From assembly GCA_017626045.1 (NCBI GenBank), contig JAGAJP010000048.1:1-51108 (forward strand): a stretch of DNA of 51,108 bases. The letters run 5' to 3'. Numbering within the stretch: position 1 is the first letter of the stretch; each line of letters starts with the position of its first letter. The notes under the pieces were generated by a model. That model ran no database searches. It worked only from the letters and a program-made list of their open reading frames with translations, and was not told where the DNA came from. The stretch comes from Muribaculaceae bacterium (GTDB lineage Bacteria > Bacteroidota > Bacteroidia > Bacteroidales > Muribaculaceae). Positions 34,926-43,487 of this stretch are shown here, piece after piece. A program made the translations under genes and the position numbers.

Positions 34926-34956
34926 TTTGCAATGTCGGATAAATGTTGTAATTTTG
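34926..34956 (+). promoter_or_regulatory. Promoter of tRNA-Thr
   Basis: -33 box TTTG (34926-34929), 19-bp spacer, -7 box TAATTTTG (34949-34956): full consensus. It leaves a leader of about 100 nt to be removed from the tRNA 5' end. Confidence 0.8.
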
Positions 34957-35060
34957 CACCCGGATGAGTCCTGCACGACCAGCTCCCCGTGAATCCCCCA
35001 GATCCTGACCGAAGCAAGGGTAATGGGTTGAGCGGTGCGATGCAGACCGCTCATCCACCT

Positions 35061-35134
35061 GCCTCTTTAGCTCAGTTGGCCAGAGCACGTGATTTGTAAT
35101 CTCGGGGTCGTTGGTTCGAATCCGACAAGAGGCT
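35061..35134 (+). tRNA. tRNA-Thr (anticodon TGT)
   Basis: A 74-nt cloverleaf. The acceptor stem GCCTCTT pairs with AAGAGGC, the D arm is GCTC/GAGC, the anticodon loop is TTTGTAA, and the T arm is GTTGG-TTCGAAT-CCGAC. The discriminator is T. The CCA end is not encoded. The anticodon stem CGTGA/TCTCG contains one U-U mismatch. Confidence 0.95.
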
Positions 35135-35140
35135 CCCCAT

Positions 35141-35176
35141 AAAGCGACGGCTGTCACCACCGACACCCGTCGCTTT
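35141..35176 (+). terminator. Terminator hairpin after tRNA-Thr
   Basis: A 10-bp stem AAAGCGACGG/CCGTCGCTTT around a 16-nt loop, 6 nt after the tRNA, with only a short U-rich tail. Confidence 0.65.
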
Positions 35177-35234
35177 CTATTTCCAATCCCCGCTTAAAAA
35201 TAATTCTAAATTCTAAATTCTCAATTCTAAAAAG

Positions 35235-35552
35235 ATGTTTCTCTTCAACATATCATACGTAATCCCGGCGTCCCGAAAGCAAGCGTTCCTGCAATGGGCG
35301 CAAGGGGAAGGCAGAAAAGCCGCCCAAAGCCCGCTCCTTTGCGATTTTCACGTGCTCTCTGTTGTAGCTATCCCCGGCGACAAGGACTTTGCCAAGTCTC
35401 CGGACCGTAACCTGTCGCTTCAGATGACGTTCGACTCGCTCGCCGACTGCCGTGAATGGCACGAGACAAGGTTTGACTCTCTTATGATGTCATACGCCGC
35501 TTGGTATGGCAAGGATCCCCTCTTTTTCGCAACCATTCTGAAAGAATCATGA
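35235..35552 (+). CDS. DUF4286 family protein
   Basis: A 105-residue single-domain protein ([21 protein letters not shown], then [15 protein letters not shown]) of the DUF4286 family, small ferredoxin-like-fold proteins of unknown function widespread in Bacteroidetes. No signal peptide. Its stop overlaps the ruvC start by 4 nt (ATGA), a gene order I recall as common in the phylum, so it may serve DNA repair or simply be co-expressed. AATTCTAA micro-repeats precede the start. Confidence 0.8.
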   Translation: MFLFNISYVIPASRKQAFLQWAQGEGRKAAQSPLLCDFHVLSVVAIPGDKDFAKSPDRNLSLQMTFDSLADCREWHETRFDSLMMSYAAWYGKDPLFFATILKES

Positions 35553-36118
35553 ATTTCGAGAGAATCATAATGGGTATCGACCCCGGAACCAACGTTATGG
35601 GTTACGGTATCCTGGGTGTCAACGGAAAGAAACCGGAACTGATAGTGATGGGGGTGATACAGCTCAACCGCTTCGAGAGCCATTATCTGCGCCTGGCGCG
35701 CATCTACGAGAGGGTCAGCGGACTTGTGCAGCAGTATCTTCCCGATGAACTTGCCATCGAGGCGCCTTTCTTCGGCAAGAACGTGCAGTCTATGCTGAAG
35801 CTCGGAAGGGCGCAGGGTGTGGCTATGGCTGCAGCCCTCGCGCGAGACATACCCATTACTGAGTATCCCCCTCTGAACATAAAAAAGGCAGTCACCGGCA
35901 ACGGACAGGCATCAAAGGAACAGGTTGCGAATATGCTGAAACACCTTCTCGGCATTCCTGACGACAAGATGCCCGCTCTCCTCGACGCCACCGATGCACT
36001 TGCCGCAGCCCTCACTCATTTCTACGAGTCCGGAAAGCCCTCGCTCCCCACCGGCCCAAAGTCTTGGAAAGACTTCCTCGCCAAGAATCCCGACCGCCTA
36101 GCTCCCCGCCGAAAATAA
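35549..36118 (+). CDS. ruvC: Holliday junction resolvase RuvC
   Basis: A 189-residue endonuclease that cuts Holliday junctions with RuvAB. The acidic active site is visible: Asp in [11 protein letters not shown], Glu in [13 protein letters not shown], and the C-terminal pair in [15 protein letters not shown]. The ATG at 35549 is fixed by the 4-nt overlap with DUF4286; longer readings lack family similarity. The short C-terminal tail is basic and proline-rich. Confidence 0.94.
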   Translation: MNFERIIMGIDPGTNVMGYGILGVNGKKPELIVMGVIQLNRFESHYLRLARIYERVSGLVQQYLPDELAIEAPFFGKNVQSMLKLGRAQGVAMAAALARDIPITEYPPLNIKKAVTGNGQASKEQVANMLKHLLGIPDDKMPALLDATDALAAALTHFYESGKPSLPTGPKSWKDFLAKNPDRLAPRRK

Positions 36119-36263
36119 ACTTTGAGCGACCTCCGGGCGCGACACAGAGAATGTGCCTACAACCATTATTCTGCATAAATAAAAAAATCGAGGAACAGAA
36201 TCAATTTTCATGATTCCGCCCCCGATTCCTAAACCGCCGCCTGACAAGAATATCTTCAGCGAA

Positions 36264-36319
36264 TGAAGTTGTCTAAACTTATTTCTTTGTTAATATTTCG
36301 TCAGGTTTAGACAACTTCA
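36264..36319. repeat. 15-bp perfect inverted repeat between convergent genes
   Basis: TGAAGTTGTCTAAAC (36264-36278) and GTTTAGACAACTTCA (36305-36319) are perfect inverted copies with a 26-nt AT-rich spacer. The arm sequence is the same 15-mer as at 6471-6485. It sits between ruvC and the convergent M56 gene. A smaller imperfect hairpin lies at 36186-36227. This could be a bidirectional terminator, but the long spacer and lack of a U-run argue against it. Confidence 0.75.
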
Positions 36320-36342
36320 ATATATCAGATGCTAACTGCGCC

Positions 36343-37809
36343 TTATTGAATAGAATCCTTAGGCGCCGGTGTGCTAAGCCGGAAGTTTACAGGAAGTGTG
36401 AAAAATGAGGCGACTTTATTGCCGTTGACTTCTCCTGCCTCCCATTTTGGCATCGCCATAGTGACACGGACAGCCTCATTGTCAAGTGACGGTGAAATCC
36501 CTTTTACAACAGTCGCATCTGAGATGCTTCCATCGGCGTTGACTATGAACTTAATGATTACCCGACCCTGAATGTCGTTTTTAAAGGCATCCTCCGGGTA
36601 TCGGATATTATTTTTGAGCCACTTCATCATGGCTTGCATTCCCCCGGGGAATTCCGCTTGCTTTTCAACGGCGACAAACACTTCTCTTCTGCTTTCCTTA
36701 GCAGGCTCTGCTGTCGCTTCAGATTTTGCTGTCGCTTCCGTGCTTGCTGACGAGGATGCTGTTGCCTCGGAGTCAGCAGGGACACTGTTGTCGTTCTCCA
36801 CTTCGGCATAAGACGGCGTGGTGACATGTGTTTCGTGTGCCGACGGAATCTTTGCCGTTTGCGGGTTATCAAAACTTTTATTAACTTTGTTGCCGGATTC
36901 CACCAAAGTGGCTTCCGATGCGTCTGTTATTATGGACGCTACTGCCGGGATGGTGACGACGACCATGCTGACGGCAAATGCGGGTATAAGCACAAGGCTT
37001 CCGAGTTTTCCCGCAAATTTTGATTTTGACTGGTACATCATAGTTATACGTTTTTGAAGTTTACTGTGATTCAAACTGTTGGCAAGTGACGGCAATCGCG
37101 CGCCAGCAGTTTTCTTTATCAATAGCATCTGATATTCCTTTAGATTAACTCCCGATTCCATTACCGCTTCGTCGGCTTCATATTCATGAACGGTCTTAAG
37201 CTCATCAATCATAAGCCACGACACCGGATTGTACCACACGAATATGGCATATAACTGCGCGAGGAGTATGTCGGTGCTGTGTCCTGCAGCAAGATGTCGC
37301 ATTTCATGAATCATCACCGCGCCCGATTCTTCTGCCTCTGTCGGATTCCCTATAACTACATACTTTTGCCAGCTAAACGGTGATATCCGATTATTGTCTA
37401 CAATCACAAGCGTGTAACCGTTTCTTGGCTCTTTGCGCCCATTGCGGATAATATGGACAAGTCTGATATAAGACCATATAAACTTCAGCAGCGTGCATAC
37501 CACTCCAACGATATAGACCCAGAGAAGAACCCGAGTCCACAATGGCGTAACCGGTTCTATTATCCCGCCTGTCAATGGTCCGACGGTAATGTCACCGACC
37601 GCTGTCGCAACGCCACTTTCCAGTGATTCTTTGACCCTGAATGGAATCCGGTTCAACAACGGCACCAAAACCGCCATAAGATACATGCAAAAGATCACAA
37701 TCCGGTTGAAGCGATGTTGCCGCTTTCGCGCAAGCAGCAGCTTGTAAGGAAGATACAGACATAGCAGAATTATGCCTGAAACGAGCGTAATTGAAAATAA
37801 CTCTCCCAT
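36343..37809 (-). CDS. BlaR1-like M56 peptidase with TonB C-terminal domain
   Basis: A 488-residue membrane sensor-protease. Helices at about 5-25, 35-55 and 95-118 flank cytoplasmic loops. The M56 zinc motif is HEMRH (168-172) in VMIHEMRHLAAGH, followed by VHEYEADEAV with a likely third ligand. A helix at about 270-295 leads to a low-complexity Ser/Ala/Glu/Thr linker and a TonB_C domain (FPGGMQAMMKWLKNNIRYPEDAF, GRVIIKFIVNADGSI) in the periplasm. BlaR1 homologues cleave their BlaI repressor on sensing a wall signal. Here the beta-lactam sensor domain is replaced by TonB_C, so the signal is unknown. The blaI-like gene ends 6 nt upstream. Confidence 0.88.
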   Translation of the reverse strand: MGELFSITLVSGIILLCLYLPYKLLLARKRQHRFNRIVIFCMYLMAVLVPLLNRIPFRVKESLESGVATAVGDITVGPLTGGIIEPVTPLWTRVLLWVYIVGVVCTLLKFIWSYIRLVHIIRNGRKEPRNGYTLVIVDNNRISPFSWQKYVVIGNPTEAEESGAVMIHEMRHLAAGHSTDILLAQLYAIFVWYNPVSWLMIDELKTVHEYEADEAVMESGVNLKEYQMLLIKKTAGARLPSLANSLNHSKLQKRITMMYQSKSKFAGKLGSLVLIPAFAVSMVVVTIPAVASIITDASEATLVESGNKVNKSFDNPQTAKIPSAHETHVTTPSYAEVENDNSVPADSEATASSSASTEATAKSEATAEPAKESRREVFVAVEKQAEFPGGMQAMMKWLKNNIRYPEDAFKNDIQGRVIIKFIVNADGSISDATVVKGISPSLDNEAVRVTMAMPKWEAGEVNGNKVASFFTLPVNFRLSTPAPKDSIQ

Positions 37810-37815
37810 ATCGCA

Positions 37816-38214
37816 TTATTTTGTTGATGATGGATTCTTTTTTTCGATGTATTCGATAATCTCCTTAAGCTCGTCTACTGTGAGCTTATCGTCCTCTACC
37901 AAAGCCGATATCGCCATCTTATACGAATTGTTGAAGTAGTTCTTGATTACATCGGCTATCCCTTGCTTCTGAAATTCAGATTTGTCCACCACGGCAAAAA
38001 AACGATGTGAATTAGCCACCACTTCATGACTCACATATCCCTTCCCCTCAAGGATGCGGACCAGCGTGGATACCGTATTGAAATGCGGACGCGGCTCCGG
38101 ATAATGTTCCAACATCTCCCTCACGAACATCGCCCCGTTGTCCCAAAGCATGTTCATTATGAAACCCTCCTTCTCAGTCAGCACCTGTTTCTTCCTTCCC
38201 GCTTTCATAATCAT
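37816..38214 (-). CDS. BlaI/MecI family repressor
   Basis: A winged-helix repressor of about 130 residues. LTEKEGFIMNMLWDNGAMFVREMLEHYP and the recognition region HFNTVSTLVRILEGKGYVSHE match the BlaI/MecI/CopY family, and the C-terminal half (EFQKQGIADVIKNYFNN) is the dimerisation helix region. An ATG at 38208 is an alternative start two codons later. It is first in an operon with the M56 protease that would inactivate it. Two palindromes at its own promoter suggest autoregulation. Confidence 0.9.
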   Translation of the reverse strand: MIMKAGRKKQVLTEKEGFIMNMLWDNGAMFVREMLEHYPEPRPHFNTVSTLVRILEGKGYVSHEVVANSHRFFAVVDKSEFQKQGIADVIKNYFNNSYKMAISALVEDDKLTVDELKEIIEYIEKKNPSSTK

Positions 38215-38274
38215 TGGTTTTTTATTATTTTAATAATCAGCTGTATAATTGCAAACATGGACTGATATCCAAAC

Positions 38275-38340
38275 AAACTAATAAATTAGTTTCCGCAAAG
38301 TTAAACTAAATTCTTCGTTTCTACAACTAATTAATTAGTT
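38275..38340 (-). promoter_or_regulatory. blaI promoter with two palindromic operators
   Basis: AACTAATTAATTAGTT (38325-38340) is a perfect 16-bp palindrome, and AAACTAATAAATTAGTTT (38275-38292) is a near-perfect 18-bp one. Between them lies the minus-strand -7 box TAACTTTG (38296-38303), with GTTG (38324-38327) 20 bp upstream. One operator overlaps the -33 box and the other covers the predicted transcription start near 38289. The ACTA/TAGT arms resemble BlaI/MecI sites. Confidence 0.8.
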
Positions 38341-38444
38341 TTTAATGTTAAAATTTCTTAAATAGCCAAATAAGATAATGAAAAATCGCCAAATTGGGTA
38401 ATAAAGAATAATTAGCTCAGCGACAGGCGATATTGCGTGTCGGC

Positions 38445-39758
38445 TTAAATCTTCATGTCATCAAGCGACAATGCAACATATCCTATATGCCAGCCCTTGC
38501 GCTTTGATAGGATATTCTTAGACTTTTCCTCTAATGCGTGCAGGTCAATACGTCGAGCGTTACGCTTGACTTCTCCAATCACTATCTCGCGGTCCACCTC
38601 ATTGACCGCGATAAGGTCTATCTCGTTGCATCCATCTTTTTCCCAATAGTTGGTCACAAGATTATATTGACCCGTCTCGCGATACATCTGCCGGAAATAT
38701 CTCTCCATAATCCAACCCGAGAATGTCGAATAGTCGGCAAATACCTTCTCTTTCACATACTCAAGATTCCCAATCTCAACGGCACTCCGGTATTTATAGA
38801 TAAATCTGAACCAGAAATTCAGAAAGTTGTCCTTAATCCCATACCTGACGTTGCGGCTGTTCTCGCTTGCGAGGTAGGGTCGGTAGCGATATACAAGATC
38901 GTATGAGTTTTCCAACTTGTCCAGATAGCCTCCTGCTTCCACGCCGGTAAAGGATTTTATCTCTCCTCGTTCATTGAAACCGCCGGCGATTGCTGATAAT
39001 ATAGAAAAATAATTGCCATAGTCTTTGCCAAACTCATCGGAGAGCAGTTCCTTCCCTTCATCAATAAAATATGAGCCGAATGACAGCACCGTTTCAATTA
39101 TCTTTTCTTTTGTGAACGCTTTGTGCATATAAAGTTGTTCCACATATTTTGCGACACCGCCGGTAATCATATACATGGCAAGCAGGTCATCAGGCGCATA
39201 ATCGGGATTGTTGTCCAGCATTATCTCATGTAGTGTGGAAAGGGGAAATTCGCGAAGGCGGATACGTGAAGTGGCTCGACCATAAAGTGGCTCTTTTTTG
39301 TCATCAAAAATTTTGGTCATCATTGAATATAATGAGCTGCACACCACAAGATTGATCCGAGCCTCATTCTTGCAGCTGTCCCATATATTCTGCATCTCGC
39401 TGAAAAAAGCCTCGTTGACATATTTGAAATTCTGAAATTCGTCAAATACGAGTGTGAAATGCCTACGCTTTGCAATCTGCATTATAGATGCAAACAATCG
39501 TGACATACTCGAAAAGTCGCCCAAATCTTCGCCAAGTATGTTACGAATCGTATCGCTAAGTTCCTGACACAATAATGCCTCACTCTTACGCGCCACAAAG
39601 AAATATATCATCTCCTTGTCCACATAAGCATGTTTGATAAGTGTTGTCTTGCCGATACGCCTGCGCCCGGTTATGATAGTCATTTGAGCGTACTCCTTAG
39701 AAGTACTCTCTATCCGACGGAGTGTCTCCGTCTCTATCTCTCTATCGTAGAATTCCAT
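38445..39758 (-). CDS. DUF234-type AAA ATPase
   Basis: A 437-residue ATPase of the archaeal-ATPase/DUF234 group. Walker A is ITGRRRIGKTTL (about 30-40) and Walker B is TLVFDEFQNF. A middle helical region follows (LLAMYMITGGVAKYVEQLY), and then a C-terminal PD-(D/E)XK-like segment, EIDLIAVN followed by IVIGEVKR. Such proteins are common in Bacteroidetes and archaea, often in large paralogous sets. Their role is unclear; mobile-element or defence links are suspected. The ATG at 39758 is chosen because a -7 box lies at 39793-39800. GC content is lower than that of neighbours, hinting at acquisition. Confidence 0.82.
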   Translation of the reverse strand: MEFYDREIETETLRRIESTSKEYAQMTIITGRRRIGKTTLIKHAYVDKEMIYFFVARKSEALLCQELSDTIRNILGEDLGDFSSMSRLFASIMQIAKRRHFTLVFDEFQNFKYVNEAFFSEMQNIWDSCKNEARINLVVCSSLYSMMTKIFDDKKEPLYGRATSRIRLREFPLSTLHEIMLDNNPDYAPDDLLAMYMITGGVAKYVEQLYMHKAFTKEKIIETVLSFGSYFIDEGKELLSDEFGKDYGNYFSILSAIAGGFNERGEIKSFTGVEAGGYLDKLENSYDLVYRYRPYLASENSRNVRYGIKDNFLNFWFRFIYKYRSAVEIGNLEYVKEKVFADYSTFSGWIMERYFRQMYRETGQYNLVTNYWEKDGCNEIDLIAVNEVDREIVIGEVKRNARRIDLHALEEKSKNILSKRKGWHIGYVALSLDDMKI

Positions 39759-39792
39759 ATTAATGCAACAATTGTTACTGTAACTGCTGTTG

Positions 39793-39800
39793 CAAAGATA
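39793..39800 (-). promoter_or_regulatory. -7 box of the DUF234 ATPase gene
   Basis: TATCTTTG on the minus strand, about 35 nt before the ATG; no clear -33 box. Confidence 0.55.
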
Positions 39801-39907
39801 ATAAATTTTATTCAATTATAACACCGTATCGAATAAAATATCCACTATTTTATCAGCGCATCGGTTTCCCTTTACTGCAAAGTCGATTATGCACTACTTG
39901 AAAAAGG

Positions 39908-40984
39908 TCAGGGAATCAGATCTGTGGGGAATCGCTCGTGTCGCGCTTTGATCGCTCTTTTTCCTGAATCTTTCAGACGCGACAGCAGCAGCGGTATCGC
40001 AAGTCCGATTATCGAATAACCTATCCAGAAAAAGTCAGTGGGGTTAAGTGCCACTCCCTTGAAATTAATTACCGGGAAGTCGGCAAGCCTCTCAAACTCA
40101 CTCTCGCCGATTGCAATCCTCACAAGCGTCAGAAGCTTGAAGGATATGAAATGGAATATCAGTATGTCGAGAGTGCGTGACCCGATCTTGACCAGATAAC
40201 GCATCGGAGTGGTGCTCTGAAGTTTCCAGAAAACCACTATCAGTCCCCACGTGATGAGTGTAGCCGTTATGTAATAAGGCACCACTGTCGCCGCCGTCAC
40301 GTTGGTCATGGCGCGCTGCAGCCAGAATGTGCCGACTGTGATGCAGAGCAATGCCGCTATCACCACCGGAGCGCGCCTCGATATGGTATGGAAATTCTCG
40401 CGCATAAAGAGGGTACCGGTCATGAAGAAGGCTGTCGCCTGAAAGTTGATGGCATTGAAATATGCTATCTCCGGAATCAGGTTCAGCTTTATGCATTCCG
40501 TTATGGCAAGCGCTCCGGCAATTCCGGCAAGCAGACTTCCGCGTGTCAGTCCGCAGAATTTATAATACAGGAGCGAAACCGTCGATGCGAACAGCAAGGC
40601 GGTTAGAAACCAGAAGCCGCCGAGCAACTGCTCGGTCTGCCTCATCGTGACACCCTTCACGGCACGCGCCGCCGTTTCCCCCGGCGTATAGTGCGAGTCA
40701 TACAGCCCCAGGTCGGCGAAAAAATTGTGGAGAAGAAGGAATATGATTGTCCAGAACACGTACGGCCACCAGATGGTCTTCATTTTGCGCTTTATGAATA
40801 CCCACACTTCCGTCATGTATTTCTCCTTGAAGAGAAAACCGGAAATGATGAAAAACGCCGGCATGTGGAAACTTGAGATCATTTTCTCAAGCGCATACGG
40901 CGCGCCGGAATGCCCTACGACCATCAGGATTATGCAGAGTCCTTTTATCGCGTCAAGGGCAAGATTGCGTGTGGTTTGTTGCAT
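39908..40984 (-). CDS. Acyltransferase family 3 membrane protein
   Basis: A 358-residue integral membrane O-acyltransferase (PF01757 type) with about ten helices. The N-terminal LALDAIKGLCIILMVVGHSG carries the conserved histidine, and FHMPAFFIISGFLFK is the second family block. Such enzymes move acetyl or other acyl groups onto surface polysaccharides or lipids. No glycan gene is adjacent, so the acceptor is unknown. It starts 9 nt after the SPFH gene ends on the same strand, so it may be third in the NfeD-SPFH operon. Confidence 0.87.
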   Translation of the reverse strand: MQQTTRNLALDAIKGLCIILMVVGHSGAPYALEKMISSFHMPAFFIISGFLFKEKYMTEVWVFIKRKMKTIWWPYVFWTIIFLLLHNFFADLGLYDSHYTPGETAARAVKGVTMRQTEQLLGGFWFLTALLFASTVSLLYYKFCGLTRGSLLAGIAGALAITECIKLNLIPEIAYFNAINFQATAFFMTGTLFMRENFHTISRRAPVVIAALLCITVGTFWLQRAMTNVTAATVVPYYITATLITWGLIVVFWKLQSTTPMRYLVKIGSRTLDILIFHFISFKLLTLVRIAIGESEFERLADFPVINFKGVALNPTDFFWIGYSIIGLAIPLLLSRLKDSGKRAIKARHERFPTDLIP

Positions 40985-40993
40985 CGTCCCCGA

Positions 40994-41977
40994 TTATTTC
41001 TCGCCGGAGAAAATTGTCTTGATAGAGCCGAGAGAGGAGAGCACGGACGTCGCTTCGTAGGGGATATAGACAGTCTTGTTGTCCTTGCCGTCGGTCATGC
41101 TGCGCAGCGTTTCGATATACTTCTGAGCGAGCAGATAGGCTGCGGGATCTGTCTGTGACTGAGCCACTGCCGCCGCTACATTGCGAATCGCATCCGCCTC
41201 TGCCTGCGCACGGAGCACCTGCGCGCGAGCCTCTCCCTCCGCCTTCAGGATCGCTGCCTGCTTCTCAGCCTCGGCATTGTTGATCTGCGACATCTTATGT
41301 CCCTCTGAGCGAAGTATGAGCGACTGCTTTTCGCCTTCCGCATTGAGAATCTCCGCGCGGCGGTTGCGTTCCGCCTGCATCTGCTTCTCCATCGCAACCC
41401 TCACACTTTCCGGAGGCGTGATATCCTGCAGTTCCACTCGGTTGACCTTCACGCCCCATTTGTTGGTGGCTTCGTCAAGAATCGCCTGAAGTTTGGCATT
41501 GATCGTGTCGCGAGAGGTAAGGGTCTCGTCGAGCTCAAGCTCACCAATCACATTCCTGAGCGATGTCTGCGTCAGTTTCTCTATAGCATTGGGAAGATTC
41601 TCGATTTCATACACCGATTTCTTGGGGTCAACAACCTGAAAATAAAGAAGCGCGTTGATTTCGGTGGTGACATTGTCGCGTGTGATGACCTGCTGGGAGG
41701 GAAAGTCATACACCTGTTCGCGCAAGTCGATGACCGATGTGGTCGTAACCCTCACCTGCGACCTGCCCATAACACTGTTCTCGACCCTGCGGGTGTATAC
41801 CACCTTTGGCTTGTCGATAAATGGAATGATGAAGTTCAGACCGGGCTGGAGCACGGAATGGAACTTTCCGAGACGTTCCACGACTTTCGTTTCTGACTGC
41901 GGAACCACTTTTACTCCCGCCATTATTACCACTACGACAAGAACAAGGATGACTGCCGCGATAATGATTGTACTCAT
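40994..41977 (-). CDS. SPFH/Band 7 membrane protein (stomatin-like)
   Basis: A 327-residue protein with one N-terminal membrane anchor (IIIAAVILVLVVVVIMAG), an SPFH domain (VPQSETKVVERLGKFHSVLQPGLN, RVENSVMGRSQVRVTTTSV), and a coiled-coil rich in Glu/Ala/Lys (about 195-270, AEAEKQAAILKAEGEARAQV). It belongs to the stomatin/QmcA-like group, which forms ring-shaped membrane microdomain scaffolds. Its partner NfeD lies 25 nt upstream on the same strand, the usual pair. Confidence 0.9.
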   Translation of the reverse strand: MSTIIIAAVILVLVVVVIMAGVKVVPQSETKVVERLGKFHSVLQPGLNFIIPFIDKPKVVYTRRVENSVMGRSQVRVTTTSVIDLREQVYDFPSQQVITRDNVTTEINALLYFQVVDPKKSVYEIENLPNAIEKLTQTSLRNVIGELELDETLTSRDTINAKLQAILDEATNKWGVKVNRVELQDITPPESVRVAMEKQMQAERNRRAEILNAEGEKQSLILRSEGHKMSQINNAEAEKQAAILKAEGEARAQVLRAQAEADAIRNVAAAVAQSQTDPAAYLLAQKYIETLRSMTDGKDNKTVYIPYEATSVLSSLGSIKTIFSGEK

Positions 41978-42002
41978 GATTAAGCGTTTTAAGGTTGAAA
42001 AA

Positions 42003-42449
42003 TTATTGATCGACTGCTTCGGTTTTCCTGACAGTCAGTATTATCGAGTCATATCCGGTCACTGTCACCTCGTCGCCCGGCAGGAGGTCTGTGTCAGGCG
42101 ACTGCGGACGCACCTGCCAGATGTCTCCGTCGATGCGCATGCGTGTCGGGTCGGTGGTCTCAAGACGTCCGGTGCGTCCAATCAGCGCGTCCATGCCGGT
42201 GGCGCTATGCGACCCTCCCTTGTGGAGCAGGCGCGTGAGTTTTCCGCGATATTTGTATGTGGCGACATACAATAACGCTGTAGCTGCAACAAAAACCACA
42301 ATGGAGGAGGTCCATCCTCCGCCAAGCAATGAACACACCATGGCGGCGAGGGCTCCAAATGCCACATACAGACACGTAAGCGACAATACCATCACTTCCG
42401 CTATCATGAATCCCACCGCAAGAATAAGCCAAAAACTCCAGATGTTCAT
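42003..42449 (-). CDS. NfeD family protein
   Basis: A 148-residue membrane protein. Two to three hydrophobic segments at residues 5-70 are followed by a C-terminal OB-fold domain (GRTGRLETTDPTRMRIDGDIWQVR, LLPGDEVTVTGYDSIILTV). NfeD proteins form operons with SPFH proteins and are thought to support membrane microdomain assembly. The short form without the N-terminal ClpP-like protease domain is present. The motif ACAACTTCATT ends right at the ATG. Confidence 0.88.
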   Translation of the reverse strand: MNIWSFWLILAVGFMIAEVMVLSLTCLYVAFGALAAMVCSLLGGGWTSSIVVFVAATALLYVATYKYRGKLTRLLHKGGSHSATGMDALIGRTGRLETTDPTRMRIDGDIWQVRPQSPDTDLLPGDEVTVTGYDSIILTVRKTEAVDQ

Positions 42450-42603
42450 AATGAAGTTGTTTTATTGACAAAATTACAAAAAAAAAATCATAATTCAAAC
42501 TGCCAGGCCATATTTGAACTAAAATCGGATGCCAATCAATGGCTGAGTGATGTCTGAACTAAAAAAACTTCATAATAAGACTCAATTATTCTAAAAAATT
42601 CAT

Positions 42604-42611
42604 TATCTTTG
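42604..42611 (+). promoter_or_regulatory. -7 box upstream of the SDR-GltD pair
   Basis: TATCTTTG, with no TTTG at the expected distance. The sequence CATTATCTTTG also occurs at 545-554. The leader to the ATG at 42681 is about 60 nt. Confidence 0.55.
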
Positions 42612-42680
42612 CATATTGAGGTGCGAAAGCGCATGCTGACGATGCCTCGACAAAGGACTAACCAATTTAAAATTAGCAAT

Positions 42681-43472
42681 ATGGTAAACTTCTCACTTGA
42701 GGGCAAAGTGGCCCTCGTGACCGGTGGCGTTTATGGCATCGGTTTTGCTATCGCGAAAGCTCTCCACGAGGCGGGAGCCAAAATCGTTTACAACTGCAAC
42801 ACCCAGAAATCAATGGATCTCGGCATCGCCAACTATAAGGAGGCAGGCATCGACGCAAAAGGTTATATGTGTGATGTCACCGACGAAGAGGCCGTAAAGG
42901 CGATGGTCGCAGACATCGAGAAGACCATCGGAACAATCGACATCCTCGTTAACAACGCCGGTATCATCAAGAGAATACCGATGACAGACATGGCGGTGGA
43001 GGATTTCCGTCAGGTTGTGGACATCGACCTCGTGGCTCCCTTCATCTGCGCAAAGGCTGTGATTCCCGGAATGATCAAGAAAGGTCACGGAAAGATCATC
43101 AACATCTGCTCCATGATGAGTGAGCTCGGTCGCGAGACTGTGAGCGCATACGCTGCCGCTAAGGGTGGCCTCAAGATGCTCACACGCAATATATGCTCTG
43201 AATATGGCGAGCACAACATCCAGTGCAACGGCATCGGCCCGGGCTATATAGCAACTCCCCAGACAGCGCCCCTCCGCGAGCGTCAGGCAGACGGCAGCCG
43301 TCATCCTTTCGACCAGTTCATAATAGCCAAGACTCCGGCAGGTCGCTGGGGTACTCCCGAAGACCTCATGGGCCCGGCTGTTTTCCTCGCTTCAGACGCC
43401 TCTGACTTTGTTAACGGACATGTGCTGTATGTCGATGGCGGTATCCTCGCATATATCGGCAAGCAGCCCTGA
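42681..43472 (+). CDS. Gluconate 5-dehydrogenase-type SDR
   Basis: A 263-residue classical short-chain dehydrogenase. The cofactor motif is TGGVYGIG, NNAG is at 91-94, and the catalytic residues are Ser144, Tyr157 and Lys161 (CSMMSELGRETVSAYAAAKGG). The SMMSELGRETV block is typical of the gluconate 5-dehydrogenase/KduD-like group, which interconverts keto-gluconates in sugar-acid metabolism. The ATG at 42681 is used; the longer in-frame ATG at 42609 would start inside the -7 box. The GltD-like gene begins 15 nt downstream. Confidence 0.85.
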   Translation: MVNFSLEGKVALVTGGVYGIGFAIAKALHEAGAKIVYNCNTQKSMDLGIANYKEAGIDAKGYMCDVTDEEAVKAMVADIEKTIGTIDILVNNAGIIKRIPMTDMAVEDFRQVVDIDLVAPFICAKAVIPGMIKKGHGKIINICSMMSELGRETVSAYAAAKGGLKMLTRNICSEYGEHNIQCNGIGPGYIATPQTAPLRERQADGSRHPFDQFIIAKTPAGRWGTPEDLMGPAVFLASDASDFVNGHVLYVDGGILAYIGKQP

Positions 43473-43487
43473 CAATTGACGACCAAC

